Both the position numbers and the translations under genes were made by a program. 64,000 nt of DNA from Pomphorhynchus laevis (Eukaryota > Acanthocephala > Palaeacanthocephala > Echinorhynchida > Pomphorhynchidae), in the NCBI GenBank assembly GCA_012934845.2, contig WNNJ02002327.1, positions 179,619 through 243,618 of the forward strand, in the 5' to 3' direction. The notes beneath the pieces were generated by a model. It was not told where the DNA came from and ran no database searches. It saw only the letters and a program-made list of their open reading frames with translations. Below, piece after piece: positions 33,030 through 42,964 of this stretch. Every line of letters starts with the position of its first letter. Position 1 is the stretch's first letter.

Positions 33030-33077
33030 GGCAGCACTCATCAGTAAGGTGAACTACTATTAGTCGTTTCGGCTGCC
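33030..33077 (-). other. Hammerhead core words in swapped order
   Basis: On the minus strand GCC-GAA-AC (GAA at 33,070-33,068) precedes CTGATGA (33,044-33,038). The flanking strands GGCAGC (before GAA) and GCTGCC (after CTGATGA) pair perfectly, as stem II would in a circularly permuted hammerhead. Only 23 nt lie between the two core words, too few for both stem III and stem I, so a complete ribozyme is not formed. Confidence 0.4.
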
Positions 33078-33140
33078 TTGTGATATATTTAAATGGCGTC
33101 TCCGAGAATTTGCTTACGTGGTAGCATGGGCATTTTTATG

Positions 33141-33359
33141 TTAGGAACGCTTTCGGAATGTAATATATTTGATATCAGGAACAAAACATTTCCCTTAAAA
33201 TTTAATGTATTTTGTCATATCTTAATCTTGTAGATTAGCATCCTGGTCAATCACCAAGTCTCACCGTCTACAAGATTAAGATATGACAAAATACATGAAA
33301 TTTTAAGGGAATGTTTTGTTCCTGGTATCCAATATATTACATTCCGAAAGCGTTCCTAA
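33141..33359. mobile_element. 219-bp foldback element (MITE-like)
   Basis: Near-perfect inverted arms of about 95 bp (33,141-33,236 and 33,267-33,359) are separated by about 30 bp. The ends read TTAGGAACGC and GCGTTCCTAA. If TA is taken as the target duplication, the terminal inverted repeat starts GGAACGCTTTCGG, as in Tc1/mariner-type MITEs. It has no coding capacity. The few differences between the arms suggest a fairly recent origin. Confidence 0.8.
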
Positions 33360-34530
33360 TTTAAATAATTTTTTAGTGTTCATTTAAATATAAATTTAAA
33401 TCGGTGTTATTGTTTAGAAATGAACATTAAATGTTCATCCTAAATAGTTACATAATATTGAGTAAGTTAAATCTCGTAAACATCAATCTAAATTTAAAAT
33501 ATTTAAAAGAATTATTAATCATTAAAATCGCGGTTGCGTTAATATTGACGTAATTATAATATAATACTTTAAATAATATATTTATATATATTATTTATAT
33601 TTATTATATGTTATATGTATAGTGTAGTAGAATTATCTGATAGAAAGAACTTGTTCTGCTTAATAGCATTTTAATATTAATTCGAATGATTTCTTTAAAT
33701 CACGGATTATTATTCATTATCTTACTTAAGATAAGTTTCGCAATTTGCAGTAAGCGAGCATACTGCGACAAAAGTTAAAATTCTATCAATTCAAAATGCT
33801 AGCTGGTCCTATTCAATTAACTTTAAAGTTGACGCGCTAACTGAACGGTGTAGTTCATGTCAGTTTATAGCATTGACCTAAGTATGAAATTAATGAACTA
33901 AAGAATAACATTGTGAGTTATTATTAATGTAATATTAGACATTACAAGATCAGTAATGGTGTGAGCGATAAATAGCAAAAAATATCCAGTTTAGAGTGGC
34001 TTGCTTCATAGCGACAATCATCTACTTATCAGTTTCAAATTCCAGATAACTTCTTTATGTGGCAATATGCGGAACAAAAATTCCGAGCGGCAGCAATCTC
34101 AAATGTCTTTTAAGTTTTAACCAATCTACAGCTTTATTCTTTCTCACATCCAGTAAAATATCTAGATTTTACCATTTGGGTGAAGTGTGAATCCAGATTT
34201 GACTTGAAAAAATTCTTACTTATCCAAATGCGTTCATATTTTAAATTTTAATTTGAGCAAGATTAATAATTTCATCATTTTTAGTCAACTCAAGTGGATC
34301 AAATTAGCCTGGCATTTTGCTGATATTCATCTCGAATCATTTAAATTTGTTTTCCTTGCATGTTTTTAGTTTATTTAAAAAAGCGTGTAATGATCTGAAG
34401 CTAATCAGATCATTAGCTAATTTGCTAATCTCGAATCATTTAAATTTGTTTTCCTTGTATGTTTTTAGTTTATTTAAAGAAAGCGTGTAATGATCTGACA
34501 AAGAAAACATTTACTAGAAAAACTACTAAC
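33360..34530. other. AT-rich intronic sequence
   Basis: One short direct repeat is present: CGAATCATTTAAATTTG through AGCGTGTAATGATCTGA at 34,330-34,400 and 34,433-34,500. I see nothing else. Confidence 0.4.
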
Positions 34531-34593
34531 AGCAACTTGATGTTCGGCGTCATATTTGAATTGAATGATTCTAATCTATTGTCATCCAAATTC
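34531..34593 (-). CDS. LRR exon (single repeat, short form)
   Basis: A 63-nt minus-strand exon. The acceptor is ACATTTAG and the donor GTTAGT. It reads NLDDNRLESFNSNMTPNIKL. L-x-x-N-x-L-x-x-F is clear. A possible N-glycosylation site (Asn-Met-Thr) suits an extracellular protein. Junction codons are TTG upstream and CTT downstream, both Leu. Confidence 0.78.
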
Positions 34594-35794
34594 CTAAATG
34601 TAAATGTATTGCTTTGTTAATACCTTGTTCGTAGAATGGCGATCAACTTGGTTATTTAAAGTTTAATCACATTAGAAATATACCTCAATTTAATAGAATG
34701 AAGTATATAATTTGGCCTAGCAATCAATAATTAGAACAAAATTAATATTTTTATATATTAATGAAATTATGATTTATTAATATCATGATATTGTTATATA
34801 TTCTTATACATTCTTATACGTTTTAATATTATTCGTTAGCTATTACTCATAATAAGTCATAATTAGGAAAGATAAATGATAAAATTAGCAGGCACTTTTT
34901 AAGTTATCAAATTTATTCAAAGCATATTATTGAAGACTATTTTTACTAATTCATTTTTGGTTAATAATTGTTTCAAAAATATAATGTTGTAAATATGCTA
35001 AAATTAACTCTGATGAACTAGATGAGCGAAATATAAAAATAAATTTATGTGAATTAAAATAAAATGTGCCAATTATTAAATAAATACAAATTTATTCAAG
35101 AAAGTTGCATATTTATTAAATTTGTGAGACACTTCAACTCTTAATTATACATTCATCAAAATGGGAATAAGAGTTTCTGTGTTATTTTTTATAATTACAT
35201 TTAAAGTGTAGATGCTCAAAATAATTTTTTGATTACAATATGGCTAATTAAGATTTATTTGAACTTTTTACTAAAAGGCGTTTAATTATTAAAAGCCTTT
35301 CAGTAAATTTTCAATGAATATAAAAACTAAAGCATGATAAATACTTTTATTGTAAAATAATGAGATCTTAATCCATTCAAGCTTATTCAACTGGTTTAGT
35401 TTACGCAATGGTCAACGAACACCAATGACATATCAGTGACGTTCAATGTAACTGTTCAATGTAACTGATAAATAATGCGATCAAAACATGTTGATGGACT
35501 CAAAACACATTTATATTAAAATATATTTATGATATTAGAAATATCGTCTTGCATTTAATAAGCCCGATAATGTGTTATGCATCACCACAGTTGATTTAGT
35601 TCTCTTATTTGTATTGATCATCTAACTGTTAACGAAATAACTGCAAATTAAATAATATATTCTACTCGATTTTATATCAAAATATTTATATTGTTTGGAC
35701 ATTAAACAGTTTTCGTCTTCTGGAATTATCAATTTTGTTAAAATCAACAAACGCCTTAGATGTGTGATATTTGCACTAATATTACATAACCTAC

Positions 35795-35860
35795 AAAGTT
35801 ATCAGAGAGTGAAGAATTCTGTCGGTATTCCATTCCACAAGATTATTGCTGCTTAAATCC
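35795..35860 (-). CDS. LRR exon (single repeat)
   Basis: A 66-nt minus-strand exon. The acceptor is AAAAATAG and the donor GTAGGT. It reads DLSSNNLVEWNTDRILHSLI. The upstream junction with 36,168-36,236 gives GTG (Val), and the downstream junction gives TTG (Leu). It opens with the D-L-S-x-N-x-L core. Confidence 0.8.
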
Positions 35861-36167
35861 CTATTTTTAAAATATTGCAAAATAGTTATATTTAAGAAAA
35901 TGCAGAAAATGTACAATGCTTGCAACTGAACACTGGAAGTCGTTTTGAAAAACAATGTCAATCTGTGTAAGTGACAATTTGAAATATGTCTAAATATCAA
36001 ATAAAAAAATCCGTCAATAGACTAAATTACTTTTTGTTGCTCATACATGTCGACAACATTGCCTGAAAAGATGATATTGGATTCTTGTGGCAAATGATTG
36101 TTAAGTAGATTTCTGATTTATTGGAAATTAAGTGTTTAACTATTAACAATCAACTATTTTTACTTAC

Positions 36168-36236
36168 ACCTTTTGTAGTTGATCGGACGTAAAATCGAGC
36201 TCATCAATTTTGTAGATGACGGAATCGGTTACGATT
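36168..36236 (-). CDS. LRR exon (single repeat)
   Basis: A 69-nt minus-strand exon. The donor is GTAAGT and the acceptor TATCAAAAG, with a weak pyrimidine tract. It reads IVTDSVIYKIDELDFTSDQL. Ser replaces the conserved Asn, but Ile, Ile and Phe are spaced as in the others. Joined to the exon at 38,055-38,126 it would create TGA, so either that exon skips to 35,795-35,860 (TGG) or one of the two is inactive. Confidence 0.65.
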
Positions 36237-38054
36237 CTTTTGATAAAATATAAATTTTAAAAGACCGAATATCTACATATTTATCAATGATGATTTACCA
36301 TACATTTTAATATGCATCTTTTAAGGTCTGTACATATGAAAAAAATTATTAATTAATCTATTAATCCATTTGAATTTGTCAAGTTGGTATTAAATGGTGG
36401 TAATTATGATAAATTAATTAAAAACTTAATTACGAAATTTGTAATGAGCTTGCAGAAAATTGCCAATCGTATAAATCATTATGTTATCTGTATCTATTAC
36501 ATCTCGCTAATGATATTTTTAATATAATATATTGCTAATAATATTGTAAATATCAATATTTCAATATTAGTATCTACAATATTTTATGTGTTTTTTCGTT
36601 ATAATTGAAAATCATACAATTAGTCTGATGAAGAATCTCACTTGAATTATGTCCTGGGTCAATGTAAATAGTGAAATTGCACCATTGAATCGTACTACTT
36701 TATGTATTCTATAATTTACAATATATTTTTATTGTGTAATTATTTAAATATTATCGTTGATTACTTTTAAGTAAACGTTTGTTTTCAGCTTTTAAAAAAT
36801 TCATTTAATTGATGACAAAGAACGAATATCATTCACTCTTATAGTGGAAATATGAGATTAATCGGAAATTATGAAAGGATAAGGATTTATATAATACTAA
36901 AATTTGCTCTTAATTGTTATAAATTAACATTAATAAACATTAGAACTTATTAATTTAATTAATATAATATTAATATAATTTGTTTTCCCTAGTCACTGAT
37001 ACATAAATTTAATGCTCACTGGATGCATAAATTGTGTAACCAACTTAAAATCGAATCCGAAGGAATCACACAGTGGAAAATGTTGGATTCAAACAGTGCA
37101 GTTCGCAAAAAATATTGTAAAATAAATAATATCGCAATTAATAACAAATAGCAATTCAACCTAAACACCAAAACAGCATATATTCCGGATGATGCAATAG
37201 AATTATTTAAATTTTTCTATTAAATAGATGTATTTACATTTTATTATTTCGACAAGTTTTATTCCAGTTTCTGATTTCTTTCGGAAAATCAATTGCTAGC
37301 ATAAATTCATATCTCTATTAATAATAGTTAACAACAATGAGTGAATATTCATGTATTAATTTTAATATTTAAATATTATTACATATTATTATAAACATTT
37401 TAAACTTGAAAACATCCAATAATAAGTTTGTTTCTTCTGTATTTTAATAAATTATTTGTTAATTTTCTTTTTAAAAGCTGACAATATACCACGCGATAGA
37501 ATATAGATGAAGAGTTTGCATAAATATCAGGAGTTACATCTGTATTAATTTATTTAATAATTAATAAATAAAATTCTGTTTTTTTTATTTAATAACAAAT
37601 ATTTTTCAAAAATATATAAATGAATAAATATATTCATATGAAAGTTCACTGCCCTTAAAAACATATATGTAAAAAAGGAATAAATATTTTAATATAAATA
37701 TGTACAAATTTATGCTTGGATAAGTTTATAATTACGACGAATTATGGTGTGATGTGCTAATTCGTCTTATTTTATATTATAATAAATCGTTTATAAACTT
37801 GTGTATTTAATTACATTTGTGTTTTATTGTTGTACATTCCACGGTATTTTTGGAAAACACCGTTTGTTACTCCAGATAAGGATCTAAATAAAGTCATCGA
37901 AATTAATAAAATAACATTTAAGCTGTTACAAGTCTGTGGAGCTTTCGTACCAGTTCACATTTGATAACTCGTTAATATTTGTGACCGGGAAATAGTTAAA
38001 CCTCATTTTGCTAAATAATAAAGTGTATTAGACAAATTCAGAAGATAAATGTAC
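36237..38054. other. AT-rich intronic sequence
   Basis: No exon or repeat stands out in this 1.8 kb. Confidence 0.4.
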
Positions 38055-38126
38055 CATTGATCTATTTGGTATAGCATTTTTTGACAATCGTGATCTATCG
38101 AGCGTATACGGTTGTATTGCAGATCT
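38055..38126 (-). CDS. LRR exon (single repeat), unusual exit codon
   Basis: A 72-nt minus-strand exon. The acceptor is CAAATTAG and the donor GTACAT. It reads DLQYNRIRSIDHDCQKMLYQ. It is separated by a 47-bp intron from 38,174-38,245, with junction codon CTA (Leu). Its last two bases are TG, not CT or TT; with the next visible exon this makes TGA, a possible sign of exon skipping or decay. Confidence 0.68.
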
Positions 38127-38173
38127 CTAATTTGTAATTATGACTTTATTTGATTAGCATTTAGTATACATAC

Positions 38174-38245
38174 AGATATGCAAGCATTGGTAAATTTGAG
38201 ATTACTCTTGAATCGATATTCGATATCAGATTATGTGATAAGTCG
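38174..38245 (-). CDS. LRR exon (single repeat)
   Basis: A 72-nt minus-strand exon, the full 24-residue repeat class. The acceptor is AAATTTTAG and the donor GTATGT. It reads DLSHNLISNIDSRVISNLPM, a nearly ideal LRR. Junction codons are CTC upstream and CTA downstream (Leu). Its short 47-bp intron to the next exon matches the other paired exons. Confidence 0.83.
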
Positions 38246-38539
38246 CTAAAATTTATAAGACAACTAATGACATTAATAATATTAGCAAAGATGGATTTTA
38301 GTGGACCGTCTTAGTCTCTCAGATTTAAGGTAAATTATAAACATTACAAATAAAGCCAAAATATTTTATCAAAATACATCGATGAGTCAACCAACACCGA
38401 TGAGTCACAAACAATCTTCTTGCCTTACATCTTAATTAACCCGAACTGCTCTTGAGTAGTTTAAGCCGCCAAATATGCGAAGATTGTTAATATTCAATAC
38501 GGAATGTAACAAGAGTAGAAATGGACCGTAAATGTCAAA

Positions 38540-38720
38540 TGTTGTATAATACTCCTTTAGAAGTAAGAGATTTACTTAATCGAATGCATTTCTGAAGTTA
38601 ATGAACATCGCATACAGAGATAATCGCATATTAAATAAGTTGACTTCCTTATCGCATAGCGCTTTTATTGTGTCTATCATCGATCGCTATGGACAAAAAC
38701 CGTGAGGGAATAAAGTCAAT
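38540..38720 (-). mobile_element. LINE RT fragment (finger to motif A), decayed
   Basis: On the minus strand, HGF-x-P-x-RSMIDTIKAL is followed by SLYAMFINFRNAFD-x-V, the HGF-PgRS and D-F-x-x-A-F-D blocks of an RT. The catalytic Asp of motif A is Asn here. Stops and frameshifts are present. It does not match families 1 or 2 closely. Confidence 0.55.
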
Positions 38721-38848
38721 GATGAAGAATTCAACGAATGGCGAGGACGCAGTGAAAAAGTTTAAGTGGTGATTCATTAGTGCAATTTCTCTTAATGAGT
38801 GAGTAATGAATCACTCTAAAAGACTTGGTAGATTTAACATTTACTTTT

Positions 38849-38882
38849 GCTTTGTACAGCACCATCACTTGGTGCTGTACTA
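38849..38882. repeat. Short perfect hairpin
   Basis: TACAGCACC and GGTGCTGTA around 7 bp, within otherwise plain DNA. No T-run or other terminator-like context. Confidence 0.6.
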
Positions 38883-39399
38883 TTAGTGATTTCAATGACA
38901 TAACTTCTTTAAATGATGCGGTTTCAAGTAGTTGGAGTCTGATTAGCTAGTAAATACAATTAAGCAATTTGGTCCAGTATTCTGCAAGTAAATATTAAGA
39001 ACCCTAATTCTTCCGATGTCAAGCTTATTAAGATCATACCCCTCATACATCATTATGATGTAGTACTTTGATAATTTCTTCTTGAACAAACATACTGTAT
39101 CGAGGATCATCATATTTTACTATCACCCAAGATTTGTGTTGATGGAGCAAACGATTTATAAATATTTGTGAATGATTCATATAAAGTTCTTCAAAAATCA
39201 TAAATTTTTATATACGAATTTTTAGAATATCTTTCTTATAATTTCAGAATTATATGAATTATTGTAATCGTCTACTAAGGATCATAATAAGCTAAGCATT
39301 CAACTTATTTCTACTCTTTATTTCAGTAAAGATATCATAAACAAGGATATCAAGAAAATTTAATTATTTAAAAATATAAAAATTAATAAATATATTTAC

Positions 39400-39471
39400 A
39401 GATGTCTTAAAGTTTGAATACGGTTCTTGTAGATTGCAAACATTGATGTCAGATATGAGTGGCTCGCCACT
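39400..39471 (-). CDS. LRR exon (single repeat, diverged)
   Basis: A 72-nt minus-strand exon. The acceptor is TTTCTTTAG and the donor GTAAAT. It reads VASHSYLTSMFAIYKNRIQT followed by LRH. Asn is replaced by Ser, and the repeat ends L-R-H-L as at 30.14 kb. It is the first LRR exon downstream of the terminal exon at 41.7 kb, so it belongs either to a second gene or to an alternative 3' part. Entry from 42,890-42,964 would give TTA (Leu), so the phase allows both. Confidence 0.66.
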
Positions 39472-39889
39472 CTAAAGAAAATAAAAGAAATAAGGTTGTA
39501 GTAAAAATACTATAATAAAATATTAAATATTAATCAATAATGAATTAAATATATATATTTAAATAATAAATATTTAATTAATAAATATAGTTGACAGTTT
39601 ATATATCATATTATTATATATTAAGTATGGTATTAATCTTAGATAATTACGAACAATTTTCTAATTTTAGCCTATTATTTTCATCCACGTGCACTGTTTC
39701 AGATATCTTTGATTAAATATCCAAATCACTTCATAGTAATTCAAATAACAAAACAATCATCTTTGTTTGTTAATATCAATTCGTGATACAAAACGCAGCA
39801 TAAATCGCATATACGATAAGTAAATTACTTCTTGTGTATAAACATTAAATTTCATGTTCAACTAAAGAACTGTATTATGTGAATGCGAA
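39472..39889. other. AT-rich spacer
   Basis: I see no exon or repeat here. Confidence 0.35.
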
Positions 39890-40600
39890 TGTTAAGAGCC
39901 GTATCGATCTTGTGTTTACAAGCAGTCAAGTTGAAAGTTTGTAACTAGAACTCGCCACTAAGTACTCTCACGTTCCTGTTGATAGGGTAGAGTATTTAAT
40001 CGTACCTATTAAATATTGCTAAACAGGTGTGGTTTAATCATAACTTATTGAAAATAAGAGTGTTGTTCAGGATGCGTTCTTGTAATGGTTGAATTTGTTG
40101 TGCGCTACTTAGTTTATATGGTATAAACTCCTTGAGATCATGCTTATATATCCGACAGTACCGTATTAATTAGACATTGAGGCATCTTAAAGTTACTCTT
40201 ATCGGTATGAACCAATGGTTTCTATTGTCCCAACTACAATATAGATTTCGCCCACACCGGTTAAATGCTTAATGTAATTGAAATGTTACTTGAAGAGTTA
40301 GTTATACGCTTAAATCTATAAACCTTGTTGTATGTAATTTTCGTAAACCTCTACAAAGAGATTTGATTCCGTAAATTTGATTACGTTCACTTTTAGTAAA
40401 TAAGTTGACGACCATATTTGCCATTATTGCTCTACTCTTATAAATGGCATATACAATTTTTCACCTGTTTAAATTATCAACATAAAGGCGATTCGTTGAG
40501 TCCGTCACTATTTGAGTATTCTCCGGGTGATATGAATTTGACACTGCGCAATTCTTCGTCTCTAATATCATACATAATTTTTCAACTCCTTTGGAGTTTG
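39890..40600 (+). mobile_element. LINE fragment (endonuclease end to RT fingers), decayed
   Basis: 39,905-40,000 reads RIDLVFTSSQVESL and then KYSHVPVD, the endonuclease terminal block (R-I-D-x-V-x-x-S followed by a SDH-like site). About 40,240-40,400 reads QYRFRPHRLNA and LYVIFVNLYK, the Q-x-G-F-R and motif A blocks of RT. Multiple stops and a large internal deletion are present. It is a third LINE type, old. Confidence 0.55.
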
Positions 40601-40692
40601 CTTTAATTTTCTGTTATTTTGGTAAGCACATATTCACAAGATGCAGTTTATATATTTAATAACTATTATATAAACACTTGTAACGTTTTTAA

Positions 40693-40800
40693 TTTCAATA
40701 TTAAGGGTTTTCAATATTAAGGTTTTCAATATTAAGAGTTTTCAATATTAAGGTTTTCAATATTAAGGTTTTCAATATTAAGGGTTTTCAATATTAAGGA
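40693..40800 (+). repeat. 15-16-bp tandem repeat, seven units
   Basis: TTTTCAATATTAAGG repeated about seven times, some units with an extra G or an A change. It ends exactly where the hammerhead-motif repeat begins (GGATCGAAACG). It may have grown by slippage at that element's edge. Confidence 0.85.
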
Positions 40801-40922
40801 TCGAAACGTGAAATGTAGGTCTGGGTCAGCAGCTGATGAGACCCACCCAGACTGATTAGTAGCGTCCTGCTGTATCAAGAATAGGAACAATACCTGTAAA
40901 GATAATATTGTGCCACAACCAG
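40801..40922 (+). repeat. Hammerhead-motif repeat, copy 1
   Basis: GAA at 40,803-40,805 precedes CTGATGA at 40,833-40,839. An 8-bp hairpin (GTCTGGGT 40,819-40,826 with ACCCAGAC 40,845-40,852) frames CTGATGA. CAGCAG just before CTGATGA (40,827-40,832) can pair with CTGCTG just after a GTC (40,864-40,872), as stem I with a cleavage site would. The GAA element expected between them is missing, so it is a remnant or an incomplete permuted form. Copy 2 lies 396 bp downstream. Confidence 0.55.
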
Positions 40923-41196
40923 AAGAATTTCAGCTCACAGATGCATTCAAGTTTAATTAAAAAGCATTCATTGCTAGTGGCAGCATGGAAAACAGTGATC
41001 CGGCTAGCGGATCACACAACTAGGTAGGTTTCTAATAGATCGTTAGAATACGATCCCCTACTGAAAGTAATTACAACAATATATATCTACACAACTGGAG
41101 CAGCCAGCCAAGTAGATGTAGCGTTGAATCAAGATACAGACGTTCTGAGTTCACATCCGGTCAGCATCAGTGTACGGAGAAAGCAGATAATAAGGG

Positions 41197-41319
41197 TCGA
41201 AACGTGAAATGCAGGTCTGGGTCAGCAGCTGATGAGACCAACTTAGACTGATTAGTAGCGTCCTGCTGTATCAAGAATAGGAACAATACTTGTGAGGATA
41301 ATATTGTGCCACAACCAGA
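41197..41319 (+). repeat. Hammerhead-motif repeat, copy 2
   Basis: The same layout as copy 1: GAA at 41,199-41,201, CAGCAG, CTGATGA at 41,229-41,235, then GTC-CTGCTG at 41,260-41,268. Here GGTC before GAA and GACC after CTGATGA pair perfectly over 4 bp, better than in copy 1. The outer hairpin is shortened to GTCT/AGAC. Confidence 0.55.
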
Positions 41320-41693
41320 TCAATACTTTTATATTCAAAAATATGAACAAAGTAACTGTCATTTGTATGGTACACAAAATGAAGGAATATATAATATATA
41401 ACAAAATAATGTATATATATCTAAGAGGATTAATTATTATATACTTATTATATATTATATACTGTATTTATGCTGAATTTACAGATCAAATAAATGTAAA
41501 TTATGTGCTAAAATATTTTATCTCTATAATATTTCATCTAACTTTTATGAGAAACAAATGAATATTTTTTTAACTTTACATTTTACAAACAAAACACAGA
41601 GTCAAGAAAAATAATGAAAACTGATGTGTTCCGGAAAAGAATAAATTGCTTTTTCGTTTTTTCCAAGATAAGCAGATTTTAAAAGAAAATAAA

Positions 41694-41699
41694 TTTATT
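41694..41699 (-). promoter_or_regulatory. Polyadenylation signal AATAAA
   Basis: AATAAA lies 9 bp after the stop codon of the terminal exon on the minus strand. The spacing is short but possible. AT richness makes chance occurrence likely, so support comes mainly from its position. Confidence 0.45.
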
Positions 41700-41707
41700 A
41701 ATTATAT

Positions 41708-41858
41708 TTAATTGAACAAAATAATGATTACTAATAATAATGGCAATGCGTACAGCTTTGTTATTCCACCATTGTTGCACACGGGAAGAATATTCTGATC
41801 ATTGTTATCTTCATTTATAGAAATAATTAGTTCTTCAGTGATGACAGAAGACACTGTT
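41708..41858 (-). CDS. Terminal exon with GPI-anchor-like tail of the LRR gene
   Basis: A 151-nt minus-strand exon. The acceptor is TTTTATTTTAG. It is entered with one base, as all LRR exons are, which gives a frame of 49 residues and a stop at 41,708-41,710. The start is TVSSVITEELIISINEDNND. The end is a small-residue patch (CNNGG) followed by ITKLY and a hydrophobic run ALPLLLVIIILFN at the very C terminus. That is the layout of a GPI-attachment signal: an omega-site region, a spacer and a hydrophobic tail with no cytoplasmic charge. A short transmembrane end is the alternative. The junction with 42,890-42,964 gives TTA (Leu). Confidence 0.72.
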
Positions 41859-41934
41859 CTAAAATAAAAAGAAAAACATGAATTAGCAAAATACTTGGAA
41901 ACGGGAGTGTGTCTGTTGTTCCTCGTTGTCTCCA

Positions 41935-42340
41935 TGGAAACTCCCCGCAGCATACGAGCTGCGGGATGAGTTAAACGCGGACAACTCTTGGTGACAGGCC
42001 CATACGACAGGCCAATCAGGTAGATACTAACAAAAGTTTATATTAATGGTAAAGTCTTTCAATTTTCGCAACGGAGCAAGCGCTTTCATCGAAGTACTTT
42101 GCGTTCACCCATGTTCTGCGCATTCATTGCAGGACTTTTCAACACTTCTCAGACACTCAGACTCTCAAACTTTACGAAGGACTACTCAATCGACGCACAA
42201 GACTTCCGGACTTAACACGGATTAGCTTCAAATGGGACGAAATAGAGGACCAAATTCTACATAGCCGACCCTGCCTCAAAGCGGGTTAAGGCTAAAGAAA
42301 GAGAAGCAAAATTCTATAAAAAATTTCTTTACATCGTTGA
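41935..42340. other. GC-richer island of unknown nature
   Basis: About 400 bp with much higher GC than the flanks (for example GCTGCGGGATGAGTTAAACG and GACCCTGCCTCAAAGCGGG). It lies within the intron before the terminal exon. I find no protein motif or matching copy in the window. It may be part of an unrecognised transposon. Confidence 0.4.
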
Positions 42341-42889
42341 TGAACTATTCTTCTAAAACGGGTGACAAATATATATATGTCCATGGAATAATAGTTGTTT
42401 TTGAATTAAGCTTGGTAAAGAGGTTATACAGAATATAATGTATGTTTATAGATTTTACATTTGAAGATACATTAGGTACAAACATACTCAAGTATAAATT
42501 TTCTCATTCAAAAAATAATCTTGATTAGCTGAGAGAGAAAATAAATGTTAAAAGCTGGTATTGAACAATTAGATCTTGATAAACAACTAATTGTATAAAA
42601 CTAAATAATCTATTACGATTAATTATAAAATCAATTAAGTTAAATGAACAATCAATCTCAGTGAAATTTTAATTGTAAAGTAATTTTCCATCAAAAGTTG
42701 AAACCTTCCGATGTTGATGAATCATTTTGGTCGTGATAAATTAATTTTCACTCAATTAAATGCTTCGAATCGCATTTCAATAATAAAGAAAGATATTGTG
42801 AGCAAGGATTAATTTAAAATTTAAATGTTTAATTTTTAACTTTAAATTTCAATTTTAATGACAAAATAACAGGACGTTAAAATTCTTAC
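42341..42889. other. AT-rich intronic sequence
   Basis: I see nothing here. Confidence 0.35.
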
Positions 42890-42964
42890 AATTCTTTCGT
42901 GCACGCAAACATTTCAAACAGTATGAACAAATTAACTTGTCCTTCATATGCCTGGATCATGAAT
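42890..42964 (-). CDS. LRR-like exon preceding the terminal exon
   Basis: A 75-nt minus-strand exon, the longest of the set. The acceptor is ATTTTTAAG and the donor GTAAGA. It reads FMIQAYEGQVNLFILFEMFA followed by CTKE. The Asn motif is lost but hydrophobic spacing is kept, which fits a degenerate last repeat or LRR C-terminal cap. Junction codons are ATA (Ile) upstream and TTA (Leu) downstream. Confidence 0.6.

Noticed and set aside
36046-36098. Possible degenerate LRR exon reading HLPQESNIIFSGNVVDM
   Set aside because: A donor is present but no acceptor AG. Short, and phase not supported.
40250-40260. Idea that all RT-like sequences belong to one LINE family
   Set aside because: Finger and linker blocks differ clearly: family 1 (HGFVKGRS), family 2 (GG-x-D-G-L block), RTE-like (GPDNIP), a third type at 38.6 and 40 kb, and Penelope-like RT (YIDD).
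41292-41561. 89-codon open frame on the plus strand
   Set aside because: AT-rich composition, no motif. It overlaps the hammerhead-motif repeat at its start. Likely random.
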